A stretch of DNA of 64,000 bases from Paracamarosporium sp. OC-R06-R3. Lineage: Eukaryota; Ascomycota; Dothideomycetes; Pleosporales; Didymosphaeriaceae. Position numbers and translations under genes: made by a program. Below are positions 1 through 10,605 of this stretch, piece by piece (within the stretch, counting starts at the first letter, position 1; each line of letters begins with the position of its first letter). Under the pieces are notes generated by a model. It was not told the origin of the DNA, made no database searches, and saw only the letters and a list, made by a program, of their open reading frames with translations. Location of the stretch: assembly GCA_019828545.1 (NCBI GenBank), contig JACVRA010000310.1, positions 124,001 to 188,000 on the forward strand, given 5' to 3'.

Positions 1-1581
1 GTCGTACATGGAACCGACACGTCCTTCGTTCTCCCACTGCTCTTGCTGCATGCGCTTGGCATGCGTAGGGATGATCTGTTGGTCTGGCGGAAGTCTGGGA
101 TCGGGTTTGTACATGGTGGCTATCCATGGAGCTTCGCCTTCTGGCCTGTGGCCTGTAGTAGGTCGGGACACTGATCCTCCACTTGTTCCAGGGCGCTTGA
201 CTGGCGAGCTTCCGGAGCCGTTTCGGGGTCCTGCCGACGTGTTGCGCGGCTTCGACCCCGGCTTTTGTGCGCTAGTCTTTCGCGAACCGGGCGTGGTTTT
301 GTTTGGCACCTTGGCTTTGGGTGCTTGAGAAGTAACAGGAGATGTTGGGTTGCTGAAGGTGGACTTCTTTTCTGGATCTCCAACAGGGTGTACATCGTCC
401 AACAGCATCTGACTGGACACACTTCCACTTCTCACCCGGGCTCCGCTCGCGGCGATGGAGTCCCAATTGCCACTTCCATTTCTTGGCCTCGGGAGAGGCT
501 GGTCTCGATCGGTGAAAGTTTGAGGAACCGGCAACGGGCTGGTTTTGGCGACTGGTATTCGAGACGTGCTAGGTCTTATAACGTTGTTGTTCCGCGCTGC
601 AAACTGCTCTCTCTCGGCTTCAATCTCGGCAGGTGACCGAATGTCCCAGCCGGTATGCGGCTGCTCTTCCTCTTCGTCCTCGGCGGGTATCGGAGAGATC
701 ATGCGGTACTGTTCATGGCGGTCATCCCCGTTCGACATGGTATCGGTGAGCTCGGAATTGGCGCGACCTCTCGACTGGTTCCTGGCAGCGCTCTGTGACC
801 TGCTATTCGACCGACTCGCACGTCCCAACCGCATGCTAAACTCTTCCAGTTCTTTGGTCTCGATTTCCTTTAACTTGTCGCGATGGATCCAATTGTTTGC
901 GTCCTTCTCCGCTTCGACCCAGCCCGGAGGTGTCTTCTTCGCGCTCTTTTTCCTACCTCTCGGCTTGCCAGCGCCATTCTTTTCGTGCGCTTTGTAGTAC
1001 TCTTTTATGCCATCGGACTCGTTGCCACTGACGGCGGCATCACCGCTGCCCGTCCTGCTGGGCTCACGGTCGTGGTTTGGAGCGTGAGGTACATAGTTTT
1101 CGGTTTGGTATTGATTCTGTAGGTCGATGGTATTCGCACGACTGGTTTTCGACAAGCCATTCGGCTGCGAGGTGAGGGGCTGGCGCGGAGAGTAGGGATG
1201 CGCGGACGCAACGTCGTCGGACATGGAAGGCTCGTAGTCAGGGAAGGCGGTCTTCTGTATCGCACCAAGTCAGCACAGAAACTTCGGAAGCCTCCTTGAG
1301 CTCTTGCTTTGGGGGGCACAGAAAGCGCAGGGCAGAGCGTCGATCACAAGGCGCGATCGTAGTTGACGCTACCTGCGGGAGCGCATGTCATAGTGTGGAT
1401 AGCGCCAAGTAGACCCGCCGGGTGACGCTGCTCATGTGACATGGGTTTTCAGAAGGGAAAAAGTACGCACCGCCGAGTTCAGAGGCACTGCGAAATCCCA
1501 GGACCCTCTCCCGCCGTGCGAGCTGCTGGGCGGCGTCAATTGCTGGACCGCTGCAGGAGGCTGTCGTGAAGCTACAGCCAT
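1..1581 (-). CDS. TeaR-like cell-end/polarity protein, 3' end outside window
   Basis: Partial gene leaving the left edge. I read exon 1 at 1471-1581 (start MAVASRQPP) and exon 2 at 1-1254. The 216-nt intron has a GTGCGT donor, a GCTGAC branch-like site and an ATACAG acceptor, and joins in phase 0. The 455 visible residues are polar and Ser/Pro/Arg-rich with no enzyme fold. They hold a basic patch near residues 130-150 (GKPRGRKKSAKK), a following W-containing charged helix (DANNWIHRDKLKEIE), and a conserved-looking tail (YKPDPRLPPDQQ, then AKRMQQEQWE). From memory this order resembles fungal TeaA receptor TeaR (Mod5-type), a prenylated protein that anchors cell-end markers at hyphal tips. The CaaX box that would prove it lies beyond the edge. 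An in-frame ATG at 1653 is an alternative start. Family call is moderate; gene structure is fairly sure. Confidence 0.62.
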
Positions 1582-1951
1582 GGGATGCTGCGCCGCCGGC
1601 CGAATTTCCGGGCCGATCGCAGGGAAGCTTGGGCGCTTGCGCAGGGCCGACACGCTCTGTCGCAGTGTCGTGTGGGAGGAGTCGTGGTGTTGTGGAATGT
1701 TTCACGGTTAGGGAAGGGGCGTTGCGGGCAGGCGCAATCGTGGTCCTGCGTGTGTGGCGGCTCTCGCGAGCGGCCGGTGCTCGAGTCGAAGCGCCCGCTG
1801 GAGAGCAGCGAAGGTTGCTATATAATTTCTGCCACGAATGGCGCGGGAGCAGTCGAGGAGGCGGGAAGGCGGCGTAGGGAGGGGGCTGTATGCGCTTCGG
1901 GACGTCCCTGCAGCTCGGAAGAAGGCAATTAAAATGGCAAAGGTAAAAAGA

Positions 1952-2430
1952 CACAAACGAATGGTAGAGCCCGGCTGCGGACGTCCAGCTCGCCTCCCAG
2001 TCGCTGTCGAGCCCGAGATAGCGGCAAAGAATGGCGTTGAGGGCAATGTATTGGGGCAGAGGAGCTTCACGTTCTCGCCAACGGTCCGGCAGCCTGAAGT
2101 CGAGCTTGGCCCAATCCGTGGGGCGCACTGACAACCTCCTATCGACCCTTGTTGTTTTTGCACGGCGCTTCGTCGAATCGAGATTAGACAGAGACGTGGG
2201 CGTGGATTTCGGCACCAGAGCTTGGGTCCTGTCAACGTGTACCTGGAATACTTGATTGGATTTTGTGGACCTTTCGACGTTAGCATCTGCACGTAAGGAG
2301 GCAGTACCCGCGCCGTTCCTCTTCCGAAAGAACCTGGACAGCCGTCGATCCTGCATTGCAATGGGTAGAAAGTCCAACGTGGGTCATGGATGAATTTGAA
2401 GTATACCTGGATGACATCGGATGACAACAT
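1952..2430 (-). CDS. Small uncharacterised gene (5' part; 3' end unresolved)
   Basis: A 24-nt first exon (2407-2430, MLSSDVIQ) joins in phase 0 across a 56-nt intron (GTATAC donor, AATGCAG acceptor) to an open frame starting at 2350. The protein-like stretch includes RRLSRFFRKRNG, then RVDRRLSVRPTDWAKLDF, and LPQYIALNAILCRYLGLDSDWEAS, up to about 1952. Past that the frame stays open to 1388, but the composition looks like untranslated sequence, so the true end or a further intron is not settled. I do not recognise the family. It lies upstream of the TeaR-like gene on the same strand, so it could also belong to that gene's long 5' region. Coding status is uncertain. Confidence 0.35.
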
Positions 2431-3022
2431 GGCGTTTCAAAACTTCGTCGTGCTTTGAGTTAACAAGAGTATCCATCAGTGCTCCATCCTATCACCAGGG
2501 CAATGATCTATGAAACACATGGTAAACAAAGAGAAGATTGGCCCCATCTCCAATGAAAAAAAGGTACCCAAACTGACAGCTCAGCAAGCACCACGTAACG
2601 TCAGTGACAACAGTATAGTGGCCAGGAATATGCTGGTTTATCCGTTTAGCAGAACCAAGACCAGCCTGCGTTTTACCCTCTGCATACAGAGCCCAAAGAG
2701 CTTACTAGAACTAATCTCAAGGGTTACATCCTTTATTGCTACTGTGATTGTGTCAAATCCAATGCGTCGTTTAAGTATTGTTGTGTAAAAACGGCCTGGA
2801 AAAGTCGAATTCAGTGAGCGAATGGTTTAGATTGCTACATAAGAAAGTGATGCCAGACAGGCAGATGAAATAATCGATCACAGAAATAGTTTGGCTTAGT
2901 GCTTTGCCCAGACCTTCCACGCTCGTTCCCATGTATTCCGTGCTCATTCTCTGGGCTGTATTTATCTGATCAGCCATGAAATACAGAGCTCACGGCTTCA
3001 ACAAATATCAAGATGATCCCTC
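2431..3022. other. Intergenic, nothing recognised
   Basis: Lies between the small gene's start and the ankyrin gene's stop. Short open frames only, none protein-like. Probably promoter of the left gene and 3' region of the ankyrin gene. Confidence 0.5.
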
Positions 3023-4631
3023 TCACACATCAACACCGTATGTTTGCAGCAGCTTGAGCATCGATTCCAACCCGTCTTCCTTTGCTTGTCGAACACACTC
3101 TCTCGCCGTCTCGGTCAAGCGAAAGTCCGATTGCTGTTGAACCAACATTTTAAACATTGACGTGTTTTCCTTTTCGATCGCGCTAACAAGTGGATGCTTT
3201 GCCCAAGTATTCCGTTCAAATGGCTCCCGTTTTCTCGATCCAACGCATCCATTCACGTCTACACCACTATTGAGAAAGAGTTGTACGGCCGTTGTATATC
3301 CCCATGCAGAAGCCTTCAAAATAGCGTCATCGGATGTGATCCCTTTGTCCAAAAGCCTGCTGACGAGCTCCGTATTCCCACGTTTAGCAGCGCAGTCTAA
3401 TGCCGTTATTTCGTCTGCGCCGTGTTCTAACAAGTACTCCATAACATCCACATGGCCGTTTCGGACAGCAGCACGAATCGGGTAGTTCAATGGAGGCCCA
3501 CATGGGTGAGAAGTCACACGTCCAGTCTCTCTGCATTTAAGCGGGTGCGTACGTCGCTGAATGCCCATAGCAGGTGCTCCGAGGCCCACCATGTGCTTGA
3601 CTGTGTCTAGGCGACCGTTCTTTGAGGCTGAAACCAAGGCGCTGTGATATGTATCTTCCCCCGCTGGTGGAGAAGAGTACAGTGGTAATAGCGTCTCGAT
3701 AAATTTGAACACTTCAAGAGACGAGGTATGCTGAGCGGAGTGTAAAAGGCACCCGTATCTCGAGTAAGGTAGTTCCCAAGGGGCTTCTTCTCTTTTGAAG
3801 TCATAGACGAAGGAGACGATGCCTACGCGACCGGCAAATGCTGCGACTCGAAATAGCTCGCTTCGTAGTGGTCTATTCACGCAGTCTACACCGGCTGTGA
3901 GCAGATATGAGAGGACTTCTACTTTAGCGTAATTTGCTGCTAGTTCATCGCACCGTCCCAATACAAGAAGGTTTCTTTCTTCTACTAGCGTGCGGGTTAC
4001 AGGCACGGCGTATTGCGATTACGATCCTATGGACGGAAATGGCATCAATTCCAGTAAAAGAGGGTTCTTATCAACGCATCTCTACAGGATGGCGAGATTA
4101 TTAGTTCGTATAGCTACCGCGAAAAGATACCGTTCGTACTCTTCATTGGTCACGATGGTCTCCCTTTGAAATATCTTTCTTAACTCACGAGCTAACCTTG
4201 GCTTCAGCATTGAACAAAGCACCTCGACTGAAGCCTTAAGAGACTTGGACTCTTGGGATCCACTTGAGGCTTCTGCATGTATTTCGGCAGCCACTTGTTT
4301 GAGGCACATGAGGAGTGGGTTGCCATTTGCGGGCGCATGCATCACTTGATACACGAGGTATGGTGCAACCACAGATGGTGGAATCAAAATTCCTGTTTCG
4401 AAAGGATCCTCAAATAGTAGATGCTCGAGTAGTCGAGAGATTTGTATAATGTCGATAACTGCTCTAGAAAAGTACTCTGCGTAGAATTGTTAGAGGGCGC
4501 GTGTAATTCTATACAGGAAGAGACGCACTATTCACGAGTCTAAGACGCAGACCGCGCTTTTTACCTCTGGCAACTATTGCGTCTCGTAAAATTTGATCAA
4601 AGAGTTCCGTTGGCATGTCCAGAAGCTGCAT
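3023..4631 (-). CDS. Ankyrin-repeat protein with F-box-like N-terminus
   Basis: Three exons by my reading: 4529-4631, 4086-4476 and 3023-3974, giving 481 residues. Intron 1 (GTGCGT...ACGCAG) is clear. Intron 2 (GTAGAG...GAAAG) is the only junction I found that keeps frame, and it yields a smooth NNLAIL/NLLVLG join, but its acceptor is weak. The N-terminus (LLDMPTELFDQILRDAI, then LRLVNKYFSRAV) looks like a degenerate F-box-type helix pair. The C-terminal two thirds carry divergent ankyrin repeats, for example AVRNGHVDVMEYLLEHGAD, ALDCAAKRGNTELVSRLLD and a repeat ending FLNSGVDVNG. Such proteins are scaffolds for protein binding, sometimes ubiquitin-ligase adaptors; substrate unknown. It sits beside the secreted-type genes at 5.1-8.9 kb. 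Confidence 0.7.
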
Positions 4632-5115
4632 TGTGATCCAACGCTAAGACTCTTGCGAGAGTGATATATTAATATGTCGGAACCTACATACACGAATGCT
4701 GCTTTGTGTTGAGAGTGAGCGATACGTATAGTTTATAGTGCAGAACACTAATTTTAAGATCAATGTGTCTTTTGAAGAAAATGAGGTGTGGCCATGCAGG
4801 TCGATGGGGCACAGCGTCACACATAAATTTGAAAGGAAGCGACACAAGGTAGCATAACAGGGTGCTATTGGCCAGATTCCGTGACATTTACCGAAAGGGG
4901 TTCTGCCTCACTTTTACGCCCCTTTGAGCCCTCCAAACGAAGGAAAATTGGTTTTGCACTCATGTATATCCTTAATCTTGCGACAGATGCTCAGCAATAG
5001 AGGCGACTAAGTGCAATAAATTAAATCACAGATCCAAAGACTTCGGTTCTGATACTCCGACTACCTAACATATCCCAAGATTCACAACCCCTTGCAGCTC
5101 TTGTTGTCAGTAATC
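4632..5115. other. Intergenic, nothing recognised
   Basis: Promoter side of the ankyrin gene and 3' side of the next gene. Two overlapping minus-strand open frames of about 67 codons (4644-4887) have no protein-like features. Confidence 0.5.
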
Positions 5116-6667
5116 TCAAAACCAATCTTGAACCGATATGTGAGTAACTATATCTCCACGCTTCTTCTTAGTGTGGCGAGTTCGATTAAGTAGTCTTTTG
5201 AAATCAGAGTCAGATGTGTTAGAGCACCTTCTACGGATCCAATCTCGAGACTTACCCATCAAAGCATTCTACCTCATTATCAGCTTCGCAAAGCGGAAAA
5301 GGTTTCTTTCTCTGCATATCGCAGAATTGCTTTTCGTGATGTGAATAGAAATTTGGTCCAACGCTACCCTTGCTATCGCACAAACCACGAGCGCTTTGTC
5401 CAAGATCATGGCTCTTCACCAGCTTCCCCACAAATCGTTCTTGGAGCTTTTGCATCATGGTCCTTCTACCTGTCGTCGATCGTTTGCGCATGTCGCAGGC
5501 CACTGGGCTCCGCTGTCGGATGCTCCGGGGGCATTGTGGAGGGATGTCTCCTGGCGGGTCATCGTGATCTTCACATTCTAGCTGAAATGCATTGGAGAGC
5601 TTTTTTCGCTCTTCGCCTACAACAGCTTTATCATGACAAAGATCTTCGTTGACATTTCCGTTTGCGTCAGGAAACAACTCTGGAGCACAGGTAGGAAATT
5701 CAGATAGTGGGATGGTTGCTCCGTACTCCGGTGCTTTGTCGAACACAGGAAGATACACTAACGTACCATCAGTTCCAAGATCTGGATACCTTGATAGAGG
5801 TGGGATTGGAAAAATCTGCTTACTCATTTCGTTGATCTTCTCATAAAGGCCAAACCGTGCTTTCGAACCACACATCTGGAAAAGATCTTCCTGCCACTCT
5901 AGAAACGTGGAATTATCCAGCTTGAAATCAGGAAGATGAACACCAAGTCCCTTCCATTTGGTCGATCGATCACCGTGCTCATCTGGAGAATCGATCCAGA
6001 AGCACTTCGGCCTCGCATGTCCTGTCTGTCCATTCGGACCCTGAAACTCCACATCAGTAGCCTGCTCGCTCCATATGACTTCATCTCCATCATCCCATAT
6101 AGTTTGACACTGTGCCGCTACCTCCCCTGGAAGAAAAGCAAAATTATCACTCGACAAAGAGTGAGTGACGACAATGGACGTCAGGCAAATGGCATCGAAG
6201 CCACTAGCGGTGAGCGTTATGTATTCTGGTTTGCGGCTGTCACCTTCGTTGATGTGCCCCGCTTGCTTTTCAGTGGTGCTGCCTTTCGCTAATGTTTCTT
6301 TACCACCTTTGTTGCGCCAGTATCCGAGGCGATCGCCATTTACGTCGAACAGGGCAATTTGAGCTGCGATCATTTATCAGCCCAGGTGAACATCGGATGT
6401 TATCCGTGAAGATTTTGTGAATAAGAACTTAAAAATCTAACTCACGAACAGAGCCTCCGAAGCTCGTGTCTGCTTTTTCGTTGTCCGGCAAGCCCGCCAT
6501 TATCTTCACATTGATTTTAGGTCCGTCGTTATGCTTTATCCAAGAAGGCACCTCTGGTGCAAGTGCAATCTGATACAGTAAGATATAGTCCGACTAAAGA
6601 CGTGTCTCCTCACCATGGTAAAAGCGGCTCCTAGGCCTATCTCAGCCATAAGTAGTGCGAAAGCCAT
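5116..6667 (-). CDS. Uncharacterised protein with hydrophobic, probably secretory N-terminus
   Basis: I reconstruct four exons: 6614-6667, 6446-6569, 5256-6363 and 5116-5194, together 1365 nt (454 residues) in one frame. The long exon ends at GATGG|GTAAGTC, a strong donor, so its apparent stop at 5252 is probably intronic; the last exon ends VQDWF. Exon 1 encodes MAFALLMAEIGLGAAFTM, which could be a short signal peptide. The middle contains VPQIALFDVNGDRLGYW, GFDAICLTSIVVTHS and W-rich segments, plus several Cys in the second half (CDMRKRS, CDMQRKK, CEADNEVECFDG). It resembles large uncharacterised secreted proteins I associate with Pleosporales, but I cannot name a family. The last exon is the least certain. 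Confidence 0.65.
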
Positions 6668-6738
6668 GACCGTTATCAAAAAGTGAGTTGTAAGAGTTGA
6701 AATATTTGGTACGTGAGAAGGCGGCCCTCAAGTAGTGT

Positions 6739-7346
6739 TCAGTACTCAATATGTGTTCGAAGAGACTGTTGAGACGACTCCGAGAATTGCACGATCTTTT
6801 GTAGTGTAAATTGAAGTGTATGGATGTGACGTCGACCCATTAGCTCGGTCACGAGGCTGAGAGCTTGTAACCACACGCCCGGGTGGCTTTCAGGCGTCGT
6901 TGGAAAGATGAAACGAAGATAGTCATCAATGGAGCGTTCGAGGAGTCCTTGGTCACGGCACGGTAACGCACCTCGCCATGATATATTTTCCACGGTGGCC
7001 ATAAAAGCGGTCACGAACACACTTTTTCGATTATCAAGCGTTGTCTAGAGGAAGATTACTACTTCAGAGGATCGTAGTAGATGCTTATCCGTACGGCGTA
7101 TGAATGTTTGGCATTCAAATTTGAAGGAGTAACGGCACATGTCTCGCCTTGATGTTGGATCTTGCCGCAAAAAGATCCATGTGACTCTCCACGATTCGTC
7201 TCAAGGTGCTGCCACTCCAACATCAAACGACAATCCTTAGTCTCATATAGATGTTTTCTGTCTTGCTCGTCACCCTCGCCACCCCCCGGTCGGTCACGAG
7301 TGCCATCACGTGTCAATAACGACCACTCCATGCCACTCTCATTCAT
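6739..7346 (-). CDS. Small hypothetical protein, two exons
   Basis: Two open frames join in phase 0 across a 50-nt intron (7045-7094; GTACGG donor, CTCTAG acceptor), giving 185 residues. Exon 1 (7095-7346) starts MNESGMEWSLL and ends NAKHSYA; exon 2 (6739-7044) continues TTLDNRKSVFVTAFM and ends LRTHIEY. The second half looks helical (LLERSIDDYLRFIF, WLQALSLVTELMGRR). There is no signal peptide, membrane segment or known motif. The start could lie further upstream. The clean intron is the main argument that it is real; function unknown. Confidence 0.42.
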
Positions 7347-7653
7347 AGTTTCAGGTAGAGGTTATGGGCACAGTAAACCGGAGAGGTGGTTGGGTCTCTG
7401 TGCACTGGTAAGGAGCTCGCAAGTGTGTAGTTTCCAGTCCTTACTGTTTTGTAGAAGACACGTCGACATGACCGAAACAATGCTATTTAAGTAGAGAAAG
7501 TATTCACTTGTCTGGGTTTTGACAAGATCTCCAACCTGTCTACAGATCACAAACTGACCTAAACTCGACCTGCACAACCTTCCTGCTTATTTCAGTCTTT
7601 AAATATTCTACCACACTCTTCTTTCAATAGCGAATACTATACAAGAAGACGAC
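7347..7653. other. Divergent promoter region
   Basis: About 300 bases between two head-to-head genes. AT-rich just upstream of 7654 (TTTAAATATTCTACC near 7600), compatible with a plus-strand core promoter. No other element recognised. Confidence 0.4.
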
Positions 7654-8859
7654 ATGCGATACAGAATTTTACACAGCGCCTTGCTTTATCTCCTAGCAAC
7701 GCAGCTTTCCCTGGCCTATTCGCGCCTCATACGTGCTCCGCGGGGCCTGTATGATATTACGCCTCGTGAATATCCCAAGGTAAATATTACTGATCAGCTC
7801 CCCGGTCTTGACGTCGTAGCAGTAGATCGTCGTGCGGGAGGGGGAGCAGGCAAAGGGGGAAAAGGTAAAACTCCAGAACCAGTCCCAGGGAACAATGGAG
7901 GAGGCAGCGGTCCACAAACATCTCCGGGTGGAACGACAGGCAATGGAGGCTTCCAAACGAAAGAAACAACCGGCGGCTCCAACCAGCAGGAAACCACAGG
8001 GGGTTTTCAGACAAAAGAAACGGTAGGCGGGTTCAGTCAGCCTGATCAACCAACTCCAGGTCAGGAGGGTCCCCCTCCACCAAATCAAGAGCAAGACCTT
8101 CCTCCAACAAAGGAGGATCCGGCACCTCAATCCCCAGCGGAACCAGCCGTTAGCAACGAACAATCCGACCGTCAACGCCAGGTACGCACGAATGAAGATA
8201 AACCGGCCACTTTTCCAGACATCAAACACCCTATTATAGGGCCGGAGATCGATGTTGACGATTTAGCGACCCGGATGCGTGCAGATATCGTGAATTTCGG
8301 CATGGCTGGCCAAAAGTTCTACTTCTTTAGTGGATTCGTGGATCGCATAGCAGCTACCGACTACTTGAGACTGTTTGTATGCGAGAAAACTGGCGGGAAA
8401 GTCAACCCAAAAAGCGATGCCGACTTGAACGTTGTCTGGAAACAGATGCCCGCCATGCATGATGTCATGCCAGGACCGCCTCCAGGCGTAGCATGGTCCC
8501 AGGAATTCCAGGACTCGGATTATTTCTGGGCTGCACATTCTAAAGGCTACGGTAAAGCGGCTATGGGTCCGGTTGTGATGGTTCAACCGGCACGTGCGCC
8601 TTTGAACAAACCGTACAGAACACGCGGTTCAATGTGGTGGTCTTATGAGGCGCCTGAACTTACACGCAATCCTGATGTTCCGGAAATAATATTGATTGAG
8701 GTTGACCTGGGGAGTACGGGAAGCATCAAAAAAGAAGACCTAACATATGGAATGTTCTCTGAACCCAGGACAATTTGGAAGAGAGGGGACGATCCACTAG
8801 GCTTTCCGGGAGACGAGCATTACAAACCCTCACCGCCAGACGATTCATTCTGGCTCTGA
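7654..8859 (+). CDS. Secreted protein with repeat-rich linker and toxin-like C-terminal region
   Basis: Single-exon gene, 401 residues. Residues 1-21 (MRYRILHSALLYLLATQLSLA) form a clear signal peptide. Residues about 60-175 are low-complexity Gly/Pro/Gln/Thr with a doubled GGFQTKET unit, as in a flexible linker. Residues about 195-375 look folded: FYFFSGF, then TDYLRLFVCEKTGGK, then DYFWAAHSKGYGKAAMGPVV, then WWSYEAPELTRNPDVPEI. The order (SG near the start; GGK; Ala/Gly-rich helix followed by a V strand; W..E.P.L..NP.V strand) recalls the C-terminal enzyme domains of bacterial polymorphic toxins and a few fungal secreted relatives. That likeness is from memory. If right, the protein could act on competitors or a host; it could equally be an unrelated secreted protein. 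The catalytic residues are not known to me. Confidence 0.72.
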   Translation: MRYRILHSALLYLLATQLSLAYSRLIRAPRGLYDITPREYPKVNITDQLPGLDVVAVDRRAGGGAGKGGKGKTPEPVPGNNGGGSGPQTSPGGTTGNGGFQTKETTGGSNQQETTGGFQTKETVGGFSQPDQPTPGQEGPPPPNQEQDLPPTKEDPAPQSPAEPAVSNEQSDRQRQVRTNEDKPATFPDIKHPIIGPEIDVDDLATRMRADIVNFGMAGQKFYFFSGFVDRIAATDYLRLFVCEKTGGKVNPKSDADLNVVWKQMPAMHDVMPGPPPGVAWSQEFQDSDYFWAAHSKGYGKAAMGPVVMVQPARAPLNKPYRTRGSMWWSYEAPELTRNPDVPEIILIEVDLGSTGSIKKEDLTYGMFSEPRTIWKRGDDPLGFPGDEHYKPSPPDDSFWL

Positions 8860-10605
8860 AGTTAATAACGGATAAGTGTGCTCTAATTGAATGGTTTTCA
8901 CCGATAGTTGGTGATTAGGAGTACAGAAATTGAGTATGTGGATTTGGGAAGATACGCTGGCGGATTTCAAGTATTAAAGGTAGGAAGCCTTTGCAAAGTT
9001 TCACTACGTTCGTTCGCTCATCGATTCACTTATACTGTGCTGAAGTATAATACACACTCGTTTACTTAGACTAGAACTCTTTTTGGTATTCTTAAAACAG
9101 TTATTACTACTTTATAATACTGTTTTTTCGTACATAAGCCTACACCACATTTTTGTCATAAAAACACCCATTCTCAGAACGTGCCATAGTTCTCTCTGGA
9201 CTAGATTTATATAGCCTCCGCGTTACAATCTTGTACTGATTGAACTTCTACCTGGTGATACCACAGCTCGCTGCTACAAGATGAGAACACACGCAACATA
9301 CCAAAAAGTCTTTGAGGATCACATAATGAGGAACTAACACCTACCAAGTGACGTTGGCGCTTCACAAGAGATCTTCCCCTATCCCAGGCCGGCATATAAC
9401 GGATTTGATAACCCGTCCAGCCTACCGCTCATTCTCACACATACTCCCTACCCCCTTTCTTCATACCCCTCCCTTCTCACCCAAGAACCGACCACACCTT
9501 TGTTCCGCACCTCATCACCACACCAATACGTGAAACCCTAGGATTCTCGACCCCTAACAGAAAGCCCTACAGTCCCAGTGCAAATGTTCCTCCGCACCAC
9601 AACCACCAAAAACCTACGACGATCCCTAGAACAAATGCCCCTACAAGCCCCTCAAATCCACAAAAAAATCAGAAAACACTCGCTACGCACTCCACAGACC
9701 GACTGCCAGACAACAATGTCTAGTCTAAACAGCCCATCGCCAGCCTCACAGCCACGACCGCAGTACACACGACATAGCACTCGTATCTCCCCCTCGCGGA
9801 AAACGCATTTGGATTCCCCACACACTGCAACTGCACTAAAACAGCCAGAATTCGATATCTACAATGCGTAAACAGCTAAATGCCTGATTTCCACAGCGCG
9901 TAGTACATACCCACCCCACTCCACATACCGTACACCAATACCCCATCACGCCACCCAACCCGCCGGGCAAACCCACACACCTTCCCCATGCAACCGCCAA
10001 GACAAGCCCAGAACGGCACGGGCATATCCAGATACATACAGGGCACGAATCACGGAACAGCGCATAAACAGAGCATGCGAAGCATACCATTCGCTATCGA
10101 TCATTGGAACGCTGACTACCTCCACGCGGTGGAACACACTACCGGCCCCCTTTTCCCACCTAGCACCCCCAGTCCGCAACACAACACAACACCATGCACA
10201 CATAAGGGTATCGAAAGAACACACTCGCCGAGCCGAAGCTTCGTTAGTAAGAAAGAAAGAAAAAGAAAGAGCAAAAAGCGCCCCGGCCCCTATCCACCAT
10301 CCGTCGCCGTCATGATATCTGTCTGTTCCGTTGTGTTTTCGCTTGTATGGATGTTTTGTTTTGTTTTGTCCAGCGTCCGTCCGTCCGTCCATCTCACGCC
10401 CGGATTTTTATATCCTTGGCTTGTGTTTTGGGTTCTCGCAACGTACAACGCAATGTAGGCCGTGAATAAGAAATAAGCAATGCAACCGTGAAATGCGAGG
10501 AAGAATAGATACGCTCTGATCCGGTCCGTCGAACAAAACGCGCCGCAGTCAAGTCGAGTCGAGTCATGCCGTAGAAAGAGGAATGGAGAACGAGAAAGAG
10601 AGAAG
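8860..10605. other. Long intergenic tract with strong strand skew
   Basis: No convincing gene. 8990-9200 is AT-rich. From about 9400 to 10020 the plus strand is very rich in C and A and poor in G, so open frames here are biased and untrustworthy. The right end contains simple repeats and probably the 3' UTR of the Grr1-type gene. Confidence 0.5.
10251..10390. repeat. Cluster of simple repeats
   Basis: Three short tandem tracts: GAAA/GA-rich at 10251-10271, GTTTT repeated three times at 10353-10369, and CCGT/CGTC repeats at about 10374-10390. Their spacing is irregular; likely slippage products in non-coding DNA. Confidence 0.8.
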
